Shown here: positions 33,882-41,918 of the stretch, piece after piece | Numbering within the stretch: position 1 is the first letter of the stretch | How the letters are laid out: each line of letters opens with the position of its first letter | Assembly: GCF_031885415.1 (NCBI RefSeq) | Contig: NZ_CP116871.1 | Span: forward strand, 2,666,001-2,730,000 | Source of the DNA: Microbacterium forte | GTDB lineage: Bacteria; Actinomycetota; Actinomycetes; Actinomycetales; Microbacteriaceae | Direction: 5' to 3' | DNA: 64,000 nt | Program-made: the position numbers and the translations under genes | Notes under the pieces: generated by a model | The model's database searches: none | The model's input: only the letters and a program-made list of their open reading frames with translations | Told to the model about the DNA's origin: nothing

Positions 33882-34721
33882 TCAGGCGTCGCGACCGCGG
33901 GAGAACCCGGCGTCGAAGCCGCGCTCATAGGCGTGCTGCGCCGCTCGGGCGACGCGGTGCTCGCCGTGGCGGGGCCCTTCGTGCCTGCTGTGCTCGTGCC
34001 CGCCGCCTGCGTGCCCGGCGCCTGCGCGACCGTGGTTCGCGCGATCGTGCGCGTCCGCGAAGCGGTCGTGCCCCGGGTGCCCGCGGTGTCCGCAGTCGTG
34101 GCCGCTGAGCTCGGCATCCGCTCCGTGCTCGTGCTCGTGCTCGTGCTCGGAGTCGAACCCGGGTGCGAAGCCGCGACCACGTCCGAACGGGTGTCCGTGG
34201 CGACGGCCGAAGCCACGTCCGGGACGGCCGGGGCCGAACCCGTGTTCGGGCGCGAAGCCGCGACCGAAGCCGCGGGGTCCGAAGCCGTGACGACGACCGC
34301 GTCCACGGGGGAGCGGAGTCTCTTCGTCCCAGCCGAACGCACGGGCGATCTGCTCGAGCGAGTTCATCGTGGTCTCGAGGTCTTCGGGGCTCACGGCGTC
34401 CGTGACCTTGGCGCGGATGCCGTCGACGATGCCGCCGAGGCGCTCCTTGGCCGCACGGCCGTCGTCGGTCAGCGTCCAGCCGTCGCCGTCGGCGACGACC
34501 CAGCCACGCTCGACGAGGGCGTGCAGCTTGTGGGCGTTCAGAGGGCGACGGGCGGGCGCGGTGCCATCGATGACGTTGAGGATCCGCCAGTCGCGGCGGC
34601 TGGCGTGCTCGCCCTCGAATGCGGAGTCGAACTCGGCCGCCATCAGGCGGTCGACGGCCTTCAGCCAGTAGCCGAAGGGGCGGTGGGTGCTGTCTGTGTT
34701 CTGAGTGTCAGAGGTGTTCAT
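33882..34721 (-). CDS. Winged-helix regulator with long His/Gly-rich C-terminal tail
   Basis: The 279-residue protein has a MarR/PadR-like winged-helix domain in the first 125 residues (R-D-W-R-I-L-N-V-I, then G-W-T-L-T-D-D-G-R-A-A-K). A low-complexity tail of about 150 residues follows, rich in His, Gly, Arg and Phe and including E-H-E-H-E-H-E-H and many G-F-G-R-G blocks. The tail looks able to bind several transition-metal ions. The gene is divergent from another MarR protein with its own His-rich segment. Metal sensing or storage is inferred. The start has AGGAT upstream. Confidence 0.75.
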   Translation of the reverse strand: MNTSDTQNTDSTHRPFGYWLKAVDRLMAAEFDSAFEGEHASRRDWRILNVIDGTAPARRPLNAHKLHALVERGWVVADGDGWTLTDDGRAAKERLGGIVDGIRAKVTDAVSPEDLETTMNSLEQIARAFGWDEETPLPRGRGRRHGFGPRGFGRGFAPEHGFGPGRPGRGFGRRHGHPFGRGRGFAPGFDSEHEHEHEHGADAELSGHDCGHRGHPGHDRFADAHDRANHGRAGAGHAGGGHEHSRHEGPRHGEHRVARAAQHAYERGFDAGFSRGRDA

Positions 34722-34744
34722 GAGTGGAATCCTTAGATGTCATG

Positions 34745-34820
34745 GGGCATGTGCTTGTCACTATGCATGTATATGTAGTGTGACATGCAGTAACGATCCA
34801 TGTCAAGTCGCATGTAAAAT
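34745..34820. promoter_or_regulatory. AT-rich divergent control region with nested dyads
   Basis: The gap between the two His-rich regulators is unusually AT-rich. CACTA (34759-34763) mirrors TAGTG (34776-34780). ACATG (34783-34787) mirrors CATGT (34799-34803). CATGT-like motifs recur five times. TAAAAT (34815-34820) six bases before GTG 34827 suggests a leaderless promoter for the rightward gene. Confidence 0.55.
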
Positions 34821-34826
34821 CGAATT

Positions 34827-35432
34827 GTGAGCTCCGCTGAGAATGACCCCGCCGAGGCCATAGCCCGCGCCCTGTCGCGTCTGCGCGGACGACGTCCTGG
34901 CGAGCGCGGGCGTGGCCCGCGAGGCATGGGCGGGCCGCACGGGTGGCACGGCGGGCCGCACTCCGACCACGCGGACCATGACGACCACGCAGACGGTTCG
35001 GGCCATTCGGGCCATTCCGACCAGGGGCATCACGGGCACGGGCGGCCTGGGCACCCGGGCATGCCGCCCTGGATGAACGACCCGTCCGGACGCTTCGGCG
35101 GACCGGCTCGCATGCGGATGCTCGAGGCGCTCGCCGCGGCGTCGGCCCCGCTCAGCGTCAGTGACCTCGGTGCGGCGATCGGCGTCGACCAGCCCCGAGC
35201 ATCGAGGCTCGTGCAGCAGGGGGTCGCACACGGCTTCGTGCGCCGTGAGGCCGACCCCGACGATGCGCGGCGCACCCGGATCGCGCTGACCGACGAGGGG
35301 CGGAAGATCGCCCGTGGGATGCGGGGCGAACGGCGAGAGGCGCTGGGGAAGGCGCTCGCGGCCTTCACCGATGACGAGCGCGACCAGCTCGCGACGCTGC
35401 TGAACAAGCTCGCCGACAACTGGGAGAGCTGA
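34827..35432 (+). CDS. MarR family regulator with His-rich N-terminal extension
   Basis: From GTG 34827 the product has 201 residues. After a short helix, residues about 20-85 are rich in His, Gly, Asp and Pro, with blocks such as H-S-D-H-A-D-H-D-D-H. A MarR winged helix follows (L-S-V-S-D-L-G-A-A-I-G-V-D-Q-P-R-A-S-R-L-V), with the wing D-P-D-D-A-R-R-T-R-I. The His-rich part is at the N-terminus, unlike its divergent neighbour, where it is C-terminal. A metal-responsive pair is suggested. Confidence 0.8.
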   Translation: MSSAENDPAEAIARALSRLRGRRPGERGRGPRGMGGPHGWHGGPHSDHADHDDHADGSGHSGHSDQGHHGHGRPGHPGMPPWMNDPSGRFGGPARMRMLEALAAASAPLSVSDLGAAIGVDQPRASRLVQQGVAHGFVRREADPDDARRTRIALTDEGRKIARGMRGERREALGKALAAFTDDERDQLATLLNKLADNWES

Positions 35433-35473
35433 GCACGCACGTGACGTGCGCTGTCGGCCGGCGTTACCGATCG

Positions 35474-35526
35474 CCGGTGTTCCGCGATCGCTGACCGGTG
35501 TTCCGGAACGCTCATCCGGTGTTCCG
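35474..35526 (+). repeat. Three 11-bp repeats spaced exactly 21 bp
   Basis: CCGGTGTTCCG occurs at 35474-35484, 35495-35505 and 35516-35526, every 21 bases or two helical turns. The last two include GTTCCGGAA, close to the palindrome GTTCCGGAAC at 35500-35509. They lie about 80-130 bases before the HNH gene and look like a protein-binding array. Confidence 0.75.
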
Positions 35527-35602
35527 GAATATGCTTCTGATCTGGTCGAAAAGTGCTCGATTCTGCGTTCTGAATGTCGGCGGCCCCGAGTTGGATGGAG
35601 TC

Positions 35603-37039
35603 ATGTCATCCCGCACTCGCGCCCTCCTCGATCAGGTCGTCGCCGACCTCGATCGGGTGCTGTCCGATGACGCGCTCGCCGGATTGTCCGACGCAGAACG
35701 GGTGGAGGTGCTGCAGGCGGCGGGCGCAGCGTTCCGTCGGGTCGAGGCCGTGGTGGTCGAGACGATCGCGACGGGGGATGCGGTGGAGTTCCCGCATTCC
35801 ACCGGATGCCGCACGCAGAGCGAACTGCTGCAGCGCACGCTGCTGACAGACCTGCGCGGGGCGACGCGCGTCGGGAAGGTCGTCGATCTGGTGCGGCGGA
35901 GGGTGAACCTGGTCTCCGGCGACCGCATGCCTGCACGGTGGCCGGCGCTGCGAGAGGCGATGCTCGACGGTGCGATCGGAGTCGCCGGGATGCTCGCCGC
36001 AACCGAGCCGATCGAGAAGGTGTCATATCGCATCAGCGCCGTTGACCGGCTCGATGCCGACGAGTGCCTCGCCCGTGCGGCGAGGGGCGTCAGGCCCGAC
36101 CCGCAGGCCGGCCCCGGCGCAGAGGTGCAGGGCCCGGCCCCGACGCTCGACGAGCTGAAGCTCCTTGCAGAGACGTTGGTCTCGCTGCTCGACCCCGACG
36201 GAGACGAGCCCGGCGATGAGCCTGCCCGCCGCCGGGGGATAACCCTCGGGCGGGTACGCGACGGACTGCGGTCGATCAAGGGATACCTGACGCCCGAGGT
36301 CGCGGCCCAGCTCGAGCTGATCCTCGATGCGGTGAACAACCCCAAGGGCGACGGGCCGCCGATGCCGGGCGTGGCGTTCACCCCCACCGATTCGGGCGCG
36401 GCCGACGACGACGATCCGTACAACTCTGATCCGCGTGCCGTCATCGATGACCGCACGGCGGCGCAGAAGCGGCACGACGCATTCGCCGTCGCCCTGGCGA
36501 TCGCCGCCCGACACCGAGACATGCCCACTCTCGGCGGCGCGTCCCCGACTCTGGTCGTGACGGTGGATGCGAAGGACCTCGAGAACGGCACTGGGCGCGC
36601 GAGCGTCAGCGGTGCGTGGGGACAGCTGCCCGCGAGTGTCGCCTCGCACGTCGGATGCTCGGGGACGATACAGCGGGTCCTTCTCGCCGAGGGTCGGATC
36701 ATCGGGATCACCACGACGGATCGGGTGTTCTCGGTGCACCAACGCCGCGCGATCATCGCGCGCGACAGGGAGTGTCTCATCCCGGGGCGTCACGTGTCGG
36801 CGTCGTGGTGCGAGATCCACCACGTCACCGAGCACGCCAGGGGTGGGCCGACGCATACGGACAACGGTGTGCCGTTGTGCTGGTGGCACCACCGAAGTCT
36901 GGGCACGTCCGGGTGGGAGATCCGGATGAACGACGGCATTCCGCAAGTGCGGGGACCGGCATGGTGGGATCCGGCACAGCGATGGCGCACCCCGCGGCTC
37001 AGTCTTCCGGAAGAGTCGGCCCTTGCTCCCGCCGGATGA
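35603..37039 (+). CDS. DUF222 and HNH endonuclease domain protein
   Basis: From ATG 35603, with a GGAG site, the product has 478 residues. An N-terminal DUF222 (13E12-type) region covers about 1-320. A C-terminal HNH motif (C-L-I-P-G-R-H, I-H-H-V-T-E-H-A-R-G-G, L-C-W-W-H-H-R-S-L) binds metal and should cut DNA. This family is multicopy in actinobacterial genomes; members have unclear roles and may be domesticated mobile-element enzymes. No partner genes for a restriction system are seen. Confidence 0.88.
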   Translation: MSSRTRALLDQVVADLDRVLSDDALAGLSDAERVEVLQAAGAAFRRVEAVVVETIATGDAVEFPHSTGCRTQSELLQRTLLTDLRGATRVGKVVDLVRRRVNLVSGDRMPARWPALREAMLDGAIGVAGMLAATEPIEKVSYRISAVDRLDADECLARAARGVRPDPQAGPGAEVQGPAPTLDELKLLAETLVSLLDPDGDEPGDEPARRRGITLGRVRDGLRSIKGYLTPEVAAQLELILDAVNNPKGDGPPMPGVAFTPTDSGAADDDDPYNSDPRAVIDDRTAAQKRHDAFAVALAIAARHRDMPTLGGASPTLVVTVDAKDLENGTGRASVSGAWGQLPASVASHVGCSGTIQRVLLAEGRIIGITTTDRVFSVHQRRAIIARDRECLIPGRHVSASWCEIHHVTEHARGGPTHTDNGVPLCWWHHRSLGTSGWEIRMNDGIPQVRGPAWWDPAQRWRTPRLSLPEESALAPAG

Positions 37040-37061
37040 TTCGGCGTCCAGCGTGAGAGGT

Positions 37062-37982
37062 TCAGGAGACCTCGCCGAACTCCAGCGACTTCTCGTCGTC
37101 GACCGACAGCGACAGCACCACGGTCTCGACGACCGGATGCGCCTCGATCTGCTGTTCGATCGCGCGCAGGCTCCGGGCCACATCGTGTTCACGGGCGTCT
37201 CCGGTGAGATCGACCTCGGCGACGATGAAGAGTCGGTTCGGGCCCACGTACTCGATGTGCAGATAGGTGAGCCGCTGGATCTGCGGCGACGAGAGCAGTG
37301 CGCGCCCGACGCGATCGCGCAATGCGGGCGACGCGTTCGAGCCCACGAGAAAGGCGATGTTGCGGCCGATGAGGATGATCGCGACCACCCCGAGCAGCAC
37401 GCCGACGAGGATCGACCCCACGGCATCCCACGCGGCGACTCCGGTGATCTGGTGCATCGCGATCGCACCGGCCGCGATCACCAGCCCGATCAGGGCGGCC
37501 ATGTCCTCGAAGAACACCGCCCGCAGCGTCGTGTCGCTGGTCTCGAGCACATAGTCCCAGGTCGACGATCCGCGCTCGCGCGCCAACCGTCGCGACTTCA
37601 CCATCGCCTGCGTGAACGACGCACCCTCGAGCACGAAGGCGATGCCGAGCACGGTGTACGCCACCCCGGGGCTCTCTACGGGGCCTGTCTCGGCGAGTTC
37701 CTGCACGCCGTGCATGATCGACACGATCGACCCCGCGGTGAAGATCCCGAACGCCGCGATCAACGACCACACGAACGCCGCACGTCCGTAGCCGAGCGGA
37801 TGCCGCTCATCCTTCACCCTCGCGCCCCGGCGGTCGGCGATGAGCAGGAACACCTCGTTGCCGGCATCCGCCCACGAATGCGCCGCCTCGGCGACCATCG
37901 ACGCCGAAGACGTGATCACCGCAGCGATCGTCTTGGCGATCGCGACGAGGATGTTGGCGAGAAAAGCGATGATGACCGTCAC
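37062..37982 (-). CDS. Cation diffusion facilitator (zinc-type) transporter
   Basis: The 306-residue protein has about five or six membrane helices. CDF metal-site motifs H-S-W-A-D-A-G-N-E in helix II and F-F-E-D-M-A-A-L in the later helix are visible, then a cytoplasmic C-terminal domain with alternating beta and alpha elements. The D-T-T-L-R-A-V-F-F-E-D segment is typical of the ZnT9-like branch. It exports divalent metals with proton exchange. The start is GTG 37982; convergent with the HNH gene. Confidence 0.88.
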   Translation of the reverse strand: MTVIIAFLANILVAIAKTIAAVITSSASMVAEAAHSWADAGNEVFLLIADRRGARVKDERHPLGYGRAAFVWSLIAAFGIFTAGSIVSIMHGVQELAETGPVESPGVAYTVLGIAFVLEGASFTQAMVKSRRLARERGSSTWDYVLETSDTTLRAVFFEDMAALIGLVIAAGAIAMHQITGVAAWDAVGSILVGVLLGVVAIILIGRNIAFLVGSNASPALRDRVGRALLSSPQIQRLTYLHIEYVGPNRLFIVAEVDLTGDAREHDVARSLRAIEQQIEAHPVVETVVLSLSVDDEKSLEFGEVS

Positions 37983-38009
37983 GCGGTCAGGCTACTCCCG
38001 CATCGCCCC

Positions 38010-39422
38010 TCAGCCGCGCTGCGTCGCCTTCACCGGCAGCAGCAGCAGGAACCCGGCGATCAGCACCAGCACGATGCCCAGGATGCCGTACGACGTCGAG
38101 CCCGAAAGCACGATCAGCAGAGTCCAGGCGCCCGATGCCATCCAGCTCGCCGCCCGCCCGGTCGTCGCATACAGGCCGAAGATCTCTCCCTCGCGCCCGG
38201 CGGGCGTGATGCGGGCGAGGAACGACCGCGACGCCGCCTGGGCGGGGCCGACGAAGGCGCAGAGCACCAGGCCGCCGATCCAGAAGACGACCGTTCCGGC
38301 ATCCACCAGGAAGAACACCGCGAGGCCTGCGACAACCATGGCGGCGAGGGAGACGAGGATGATCCGCTTCGGGCCGAAGCGGTCGTCGTAGCGCCCGGCG
38401 ATGATCGTCGAGACGCCCGCGATGAGGTTCGCGGCGATGCCGAAGATCACGAGGTCGAGGAAGCCGAAGTCGAACACCTGGCTGGCGATCACGGCGCCGA
38501 AGGCGAAGACGCCGCCGAGCCCGTCGCGGAACACGGCGCTCGACAGCAGGAACCAGAACGTCTGACGAGTGTCGGGGTTGCGGTACAGGCCGACGACGTC
38601 CTTCACCAGCAGGCCGTAGGAGGCGAAGAAGCCGACCTTGCGTTCGGGGCGTCCGAGCGACGGCTCCGGCACGTTGAGGAAGATCGGGATCGAGAAGACG
38701 ATCGCCCAGAGCGCACAGGCGACAGCGATGATGCGGAACGGCAGTCCCGCGTCATCCGGCAGGCCGAACCAGTCGAAGACGTAGAAGACGACGACGAGCA
38801 CCAGTGCGAGGATGCCGCCGATGTAGCCGAAGCCCCAGCCGAGGCCCGAGATGCGCCCGACGGTCTTCGGGTTCGCGATGCCGATCAGCATGGCGTTCGA
38901 GTTGACCGCGGCGATCTCGCCGAAGACGGACCCTGCCGAGATCAACGCGACGCCGAGCCAGAACAGCGTCGGCGTCGGTTCGACGAACCACAGCCCGAGC
39001 ATGCAGGCGACGAGCGCCCCGGTGCCGATCCCGAGCCAGAGCTTCTGGCGCCCCGCGGCATCCGCGCGCTGACCCAGCACCGGTGCGATCAGGAGGATCG
39101 CGATCCCGGCGATCGTCGACCCGAGGCCCAGACCCGAGGCGAGGTCCGCCTCGGCTGCCTCGCGGATCGGGTCCTTCGCGTCGAGGCCGGCGATCTCCGC
39201 CGGAAGGAACGCCTCGGTCGTGAGATACAGCGCCGTGAAGATGAAGGTGAGGATGACGGTGTTGAAGGGCTGCGTCGCCCAGTCCCACAGCGCCCACGAG
39301 TAGACCTGCTTCTTCGGTGCGGGGGTCTCGCCGCGCAGGTCGAGGCCGATCACGCCGACCGCGCCGCTGTTCGCCGTCGCGGCGGGCTCGGGCACCGCGC
39401 CGCTCTGCGGGGATTCGCTCAT
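38010..39422 (-). CDS. MFS transporter, UMF1/Atg22-like family
   Basis: The 470-residue protein has about 12 membrane helices. It opens with Y-S-W-A-L-W-D-W-A-T-Q-P-F-N-T-V-I, the signature of the UMF1 family related to vacuolar amino acid effluxers. A pair of six-helix bundles is joined by a loop with charged residues near the middle. Substrate is unknown; amino acids are possible. It lies between the CDF and Lrp genes, all on the minus strand. Confidence 0.88.
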   Translation of the reverse strand: MSESPQSGAVPEPAATANSGAVGVIGLDLRGETPAPKKQVYSWALWDWATQPFNTVILTFIFTALYLTTEAFLPAEIAGLDAKDPIREAAEADLASGLGLGSTIAGIAILLIAPVLGQRADAAGRQKLWLGIGTGALVACMLGLWFVEPTPTLFWLGVALISAGSVFGEIAAVNSNAMLIGIANPKTVGRISGLGWGFGYIGGILALVLVVVFYVFDWFGLPDDAGLPFRIIAVACALWAIVFSIPIFLNVPEPSLGRPERKVGFFASYGLLVKDVVGLYRNPDTRQTFWFLLSSAVFRDGLGGVFAFGAVIASQVFDFGFLDLVIFGIAANLIAGVSTIIAGRYDDRFGPKRIILVSLAAMVVAGLAVFFLVDAGTVVFWIGGLVLCAFVGPAQAASRSFLARITPAGREGEIFGLYATTGRAASWMASGAWTLLIVLSGSTSYGILGIVLVLIAGFLLLLPVKATQRG

Positions 39423-39473
39423 GATCGCAGTCTGGCGGCGCGCGGTGAACGGACGGTGACGGCGCGCCGCACG

Positions 39474-40373
39474 TCAGGGGTGGGGCATCGGCTCGCGCAG
39501 CATCCGCGCGTAGTCCTCTTTGAGCACGGCCAGGTGCAGCCACGCCTCGATGCGGGTGACGCCGGCCAGCGACCTCAGCCGCTCGAGACTCGCGTACAGC
39601 GCTCCCGCAGACGGCTCGACCAGCGTGGCCACCGCGTCGAAGCGCCCGAGGGTGCGGGCGGCGAAGTCGATCCCTCGCCCGGTCTTCAGCTCCTCGATCA
39701 CCGCCTCGTCATCGTGGTTGAGATTGAGGCCGACGCCCATCGACAGCTGTCGGTGCGCGAGACCCCTGGCCTCGACAGCGCTGATCTTGATCACCCCGCC
39801 GTCGATCAGTCGCTGCACCCGGGTCGCGACAGCCGAGGGGGAGAGGCGCACGGCCTCGCCGAGTGCACGGAAGCTCATGCGTCCGTCGGACTGCAGCCGT
39901 TCGATGAGGTCTTCATCGACCGTGTCGAGCGTGACGTCACCGTGGTACTCCGAGACGAAGAAGCCCTTCACGACGGTCGAGTAGATGATCGTGTTGATGT
40001 CGAGCACGCCGTCGATCGCTCGGATCTGCGCCAGCAGGTCGTGCAGATCCGCCATGGTGCCCAGGCGCACCTCGGTGACGAGATCGTGGGCACCGCCGAC
40101 CGCCGAGACGAGCACGGTCTCGCTCATGTCGCGCAAGTGCTCGGCGACGATCTCCACGGCCCCATCGGTGCGGATCGACACGTGCGCGAGCACGTGCTGA
40201 CCGAGGAACACCGGATCCACCGCTGCCACGACGCGCACGGTGCGGTCGTCGAGCATCGTGCGCAGTCGGGCGGCGACCGCGGCTCTCGACTGTCCGAGGC
40301 GCAGCGACAGCGAGCGGATGCTGGCGCGACCGTCTTCCTGAAGAGCGCGGATCAGTTCGGCGTCGAAGTCCAT
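39474..40373 (-). CDS. Lrp/AsnC regulator with two tandem Lrp units
   Basis: The 299-residue protein is twice the usual Lrp length. The first helix-turn-helix (S-I-R-S-L-S-L-R-L-G-Q-S-R-A-A-V-A-A-R) is followed by an AsnC ligand domain. A second one follows, with F-R-A-L-G-E-A-V-R-L-S-P-S-A-V-A-T-R and a second ligand domain. It is divergent from the MHS transporter operon and probably controls it in response to an amino acid or guanidino compound. ATG 40373 has a GGGGTG site. Confidence 0.88.
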   Translation of the reverse strand: MDFDAELIRALQEDGRASIRSLSLRLGQSRAAVAARLRTMLDDRTVRVVAAVDPVFLGQHVLAHVSIRTDGAVEIVAEHLRDMSETVLVSAVGGAHDLVTEVRLGTMADLHDLLAQIRAIDGVLDINTIIYSTVVKGFFVSEYHGDVTLDTVDEDLIERLQSDGRMSFRALGEAVRLSPSAVATRVQRLIDGGVIKISAVEARGLAHRQLSMGVGLNLNHDDEAVIEELKTGRGIDFAARTLGRFDAVATLVEPSAGALYASLERLRSLAGVTRIEAWLHLAVLKEDYARMLREPMPHP

Positions 40374-40409
40374 GGATCACCCCATATTCGTCAGTTTCCC
40401 GCGAACGCG

Positions 40410-40452
40410 CCGCCGCAGGTGCATAACTGCAGTGTAAGAGCCGTTGCGGCGG
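40410..40452. promoter_or_regulatory. Inverted repeat in the Lrp/MHS divergent region
   Basis: CCGCCGCA (40410-40417) mirrors TGCGGCGG (40445-40452), with ACTGCAGT (40426-40433), itself a palindrome, between them. These could be Lrp contact sites or the stem of a leader hairpin. Confidence 0.4.
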
Positions 40453-40525
40453 TTGGGTAGGCGACTAGTGCGTGATCCAGCGAGCACAACATCAGTGAAT
40501 CAGGCTTCACACTGGAGTTCTGACC

Positions 40526-40554
40526 TTGTCCTCGCGTCCACACGTCCGTAGCAT
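40526..40554 (+). promoter_or_regulatory. Promoter of the MHS-amidohydrolase-ThDP-ureohydrolase operon
   Basis: TTGTCC at 40526-40531 and TAGCAT at 40549-40554 are 17 bases apart. The transporter start at 40596 has AAAGGAG upstream. Confidence 0.55.
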
Positions 40555-40595
40555 CCTTCGCTATCCGACATCTTCCGCAAAGGAGCGGGCCACAC

Positions 40596-41918
40596 ATGAC
40601 TTCCACCCACAGCAAGGCGCGACGCGCAGGCTTCGCCGCCTTCGTCGGCACCACCATCGAGTGGTACGACTTCTACGTCTACGCGACCGCTGCCGCCCTC
40701 GTCTTCGGTCCGCTGTTCTTCCCGAGCGGCGACCGGCTCGCCGAGACCGCAGCGGCCTTCGCGACGTTCGCCGTCGCGTTCCTCGTCCGCCCGCTCGGCG
40801 GCATCATCTTCGGCCACATCGGCGACAAGCTCGGCCGGCGCACGTCGCTCGTCATCACGCTGCTGCTCATGGGCGCGGCGACCGTGCTCGTGGGCTGCCT
40901 GCCCACGTATGAGAACATCGGCATCCTCGCTCCGATCCTCCTGATCCTGCTCCGTGCCGTCCAGGGCCTCGCGGTCGGCGGCGAATGGGGCGGCGCCGTG
41001 CTGATGAGCGTCGAGCACGCCCCCGAGAAGTCGAAGACCTTCTACGGCGGCTTCACTCAGCTCGGCAACCCGGCCGGCGCCCTGCTGGCCTCGGGCATCT
41101 TCGCGATCATGTCGCGCGTCGGAGACGACTTCATCATCAACGGCGGCTGGCGCATCCCGTTCCTGCTGTCGATCGTGCTGGTCGGCGTCGGGTTCTGGGT
41201 GCGTTACCGCGTCGAGGAGACCCCGGTCTTCGAGACGAAGATCGAGGGGCGCAAGCAGTCGATGCCCCTGGCCTACGCGTTGCGCACCAACTGGCGTCCG
41301 ATCCTGCTCGGCATCGGCATCCTGCCCATCTCGACCGGCGGCTACTACCTTGCGACGACCTTCGCCACGGCCTATGCGACGGGCGACCCGATCGCGATCG
41401 ACGAGCGCGTGATCCTCGACGCGATGACGATCGCCTCCTTCGTCGAGTTCGTCGTGACTCTGCCGGTCGCCTGGCTGGGCGACAAGTGGGGCCGCAAGAA
41501 CGTGATGTACATCGGTCTGATCACTTCGGTGCTCACCTTCGTCCCGTTCCTGCTGATCCTCCCCGGACGCGTCGAGCCGCTGATCTTCCTCTTCGCCTCG
41601 CTGGTGCGCATCGCGATGAGCGCGACCTACGCCCCGATCGCCGCCCTGCTCGCCCAGATGTTCCGTCCGCAGTCCCGGTACACGTCGATCGCGCTGTCCT
41701 ACGGCGTGGGTGCCGCGATCTGGGCAGGATTCTCGCCCTGGTTCGCGACGCAGCTCATCGCCTGGACAGGCAACATCTGGTCGGTCCTCGCGATGTTCAC
41801 CGGCATGGCTGTGATCGCCGGCATCTGCACGAAGCTCGCCCCGCAGCACTCGGATGAGGCCCCGGTCACGGCATCCTTCACCGCCCGCACCGACACGACC
41901 GCGAACAGGCTGCCATGA
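40596..41918 (+). CDS. MHS-family metabolite:proton symporter (MFS)
   Basis: The 440-residue transporter has the MHS opening T-T-I-E-W-Y-D-F-Y-V-Y, the R-P-L-G-G-I-I-F-G-H-I-G-D-K-L-G-R-R loop and 12 helices. MHS porters import carboxylates, betaines and similar compounds with protons. It is the first gene of a four-gene operon with hydrolases, and the stop overlaps the amidohydrolase start (ATGA). It probably imports the operon's substrate. Confidence 0.9.
   Translation: MTSTHSKARRAGFAAFVGTTIEWYDFYVYATAAALVFGPLFFPSGDRLAETAAAFATFAVAFLVRPLGGIIFGHIGDKLGRRTSLVITLLLMGAATVLVGCLPTYENIGILAPILLILLRAVQGLAVGGEWGGAVLMSVEHAPEKSKTFYGGFTQLGNPAGALLASGIFAIMSRVGDDFIINGGWRIPFLLSIVLVGVGFWVRYRVEETPVFETKIEGRKQSMPLAYALRTNWRPILLGIGILPISTGGYYLATTFATAYATGDPIAIDERVILDAMTIASFVEFVVTLPVAWLGDKWGRKNVMYIGLITSVLTFVPFLLILPGRVEPLIFLFASLVRIAMSATYAPIAALLAQMFRPQSRYTSIALSYGVGAAIWAGFSPWFATQLIAWTGNIWSVLAMFTGMAVIAGICTKLAPQHSDEAPVTASFTARTDTTANRLP

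Noticed and set aside
32684..34342. A 552-codon frame extending the DUF6069 protein
   Set aside because: The upstream part is a shadow of the TetR and His-rich regulator genes; a good ribosome site and promoter mark the start at 33118.
35603..37039. Mobile element around the HNH gene
   Set aside because: No terminal inverted repeats, target duplication or transposase were found; DUF222/HNH genes are common chromosomal genes in this group.
37023..40460. A 1145-codon open frame on the plus strand
   Set aside because: It is antisense to the CDF, UMF1 and Lrp genes, is made of R/H/D/E-rich low-complexity sequence typical of high-GC shadow frames and has no domain.
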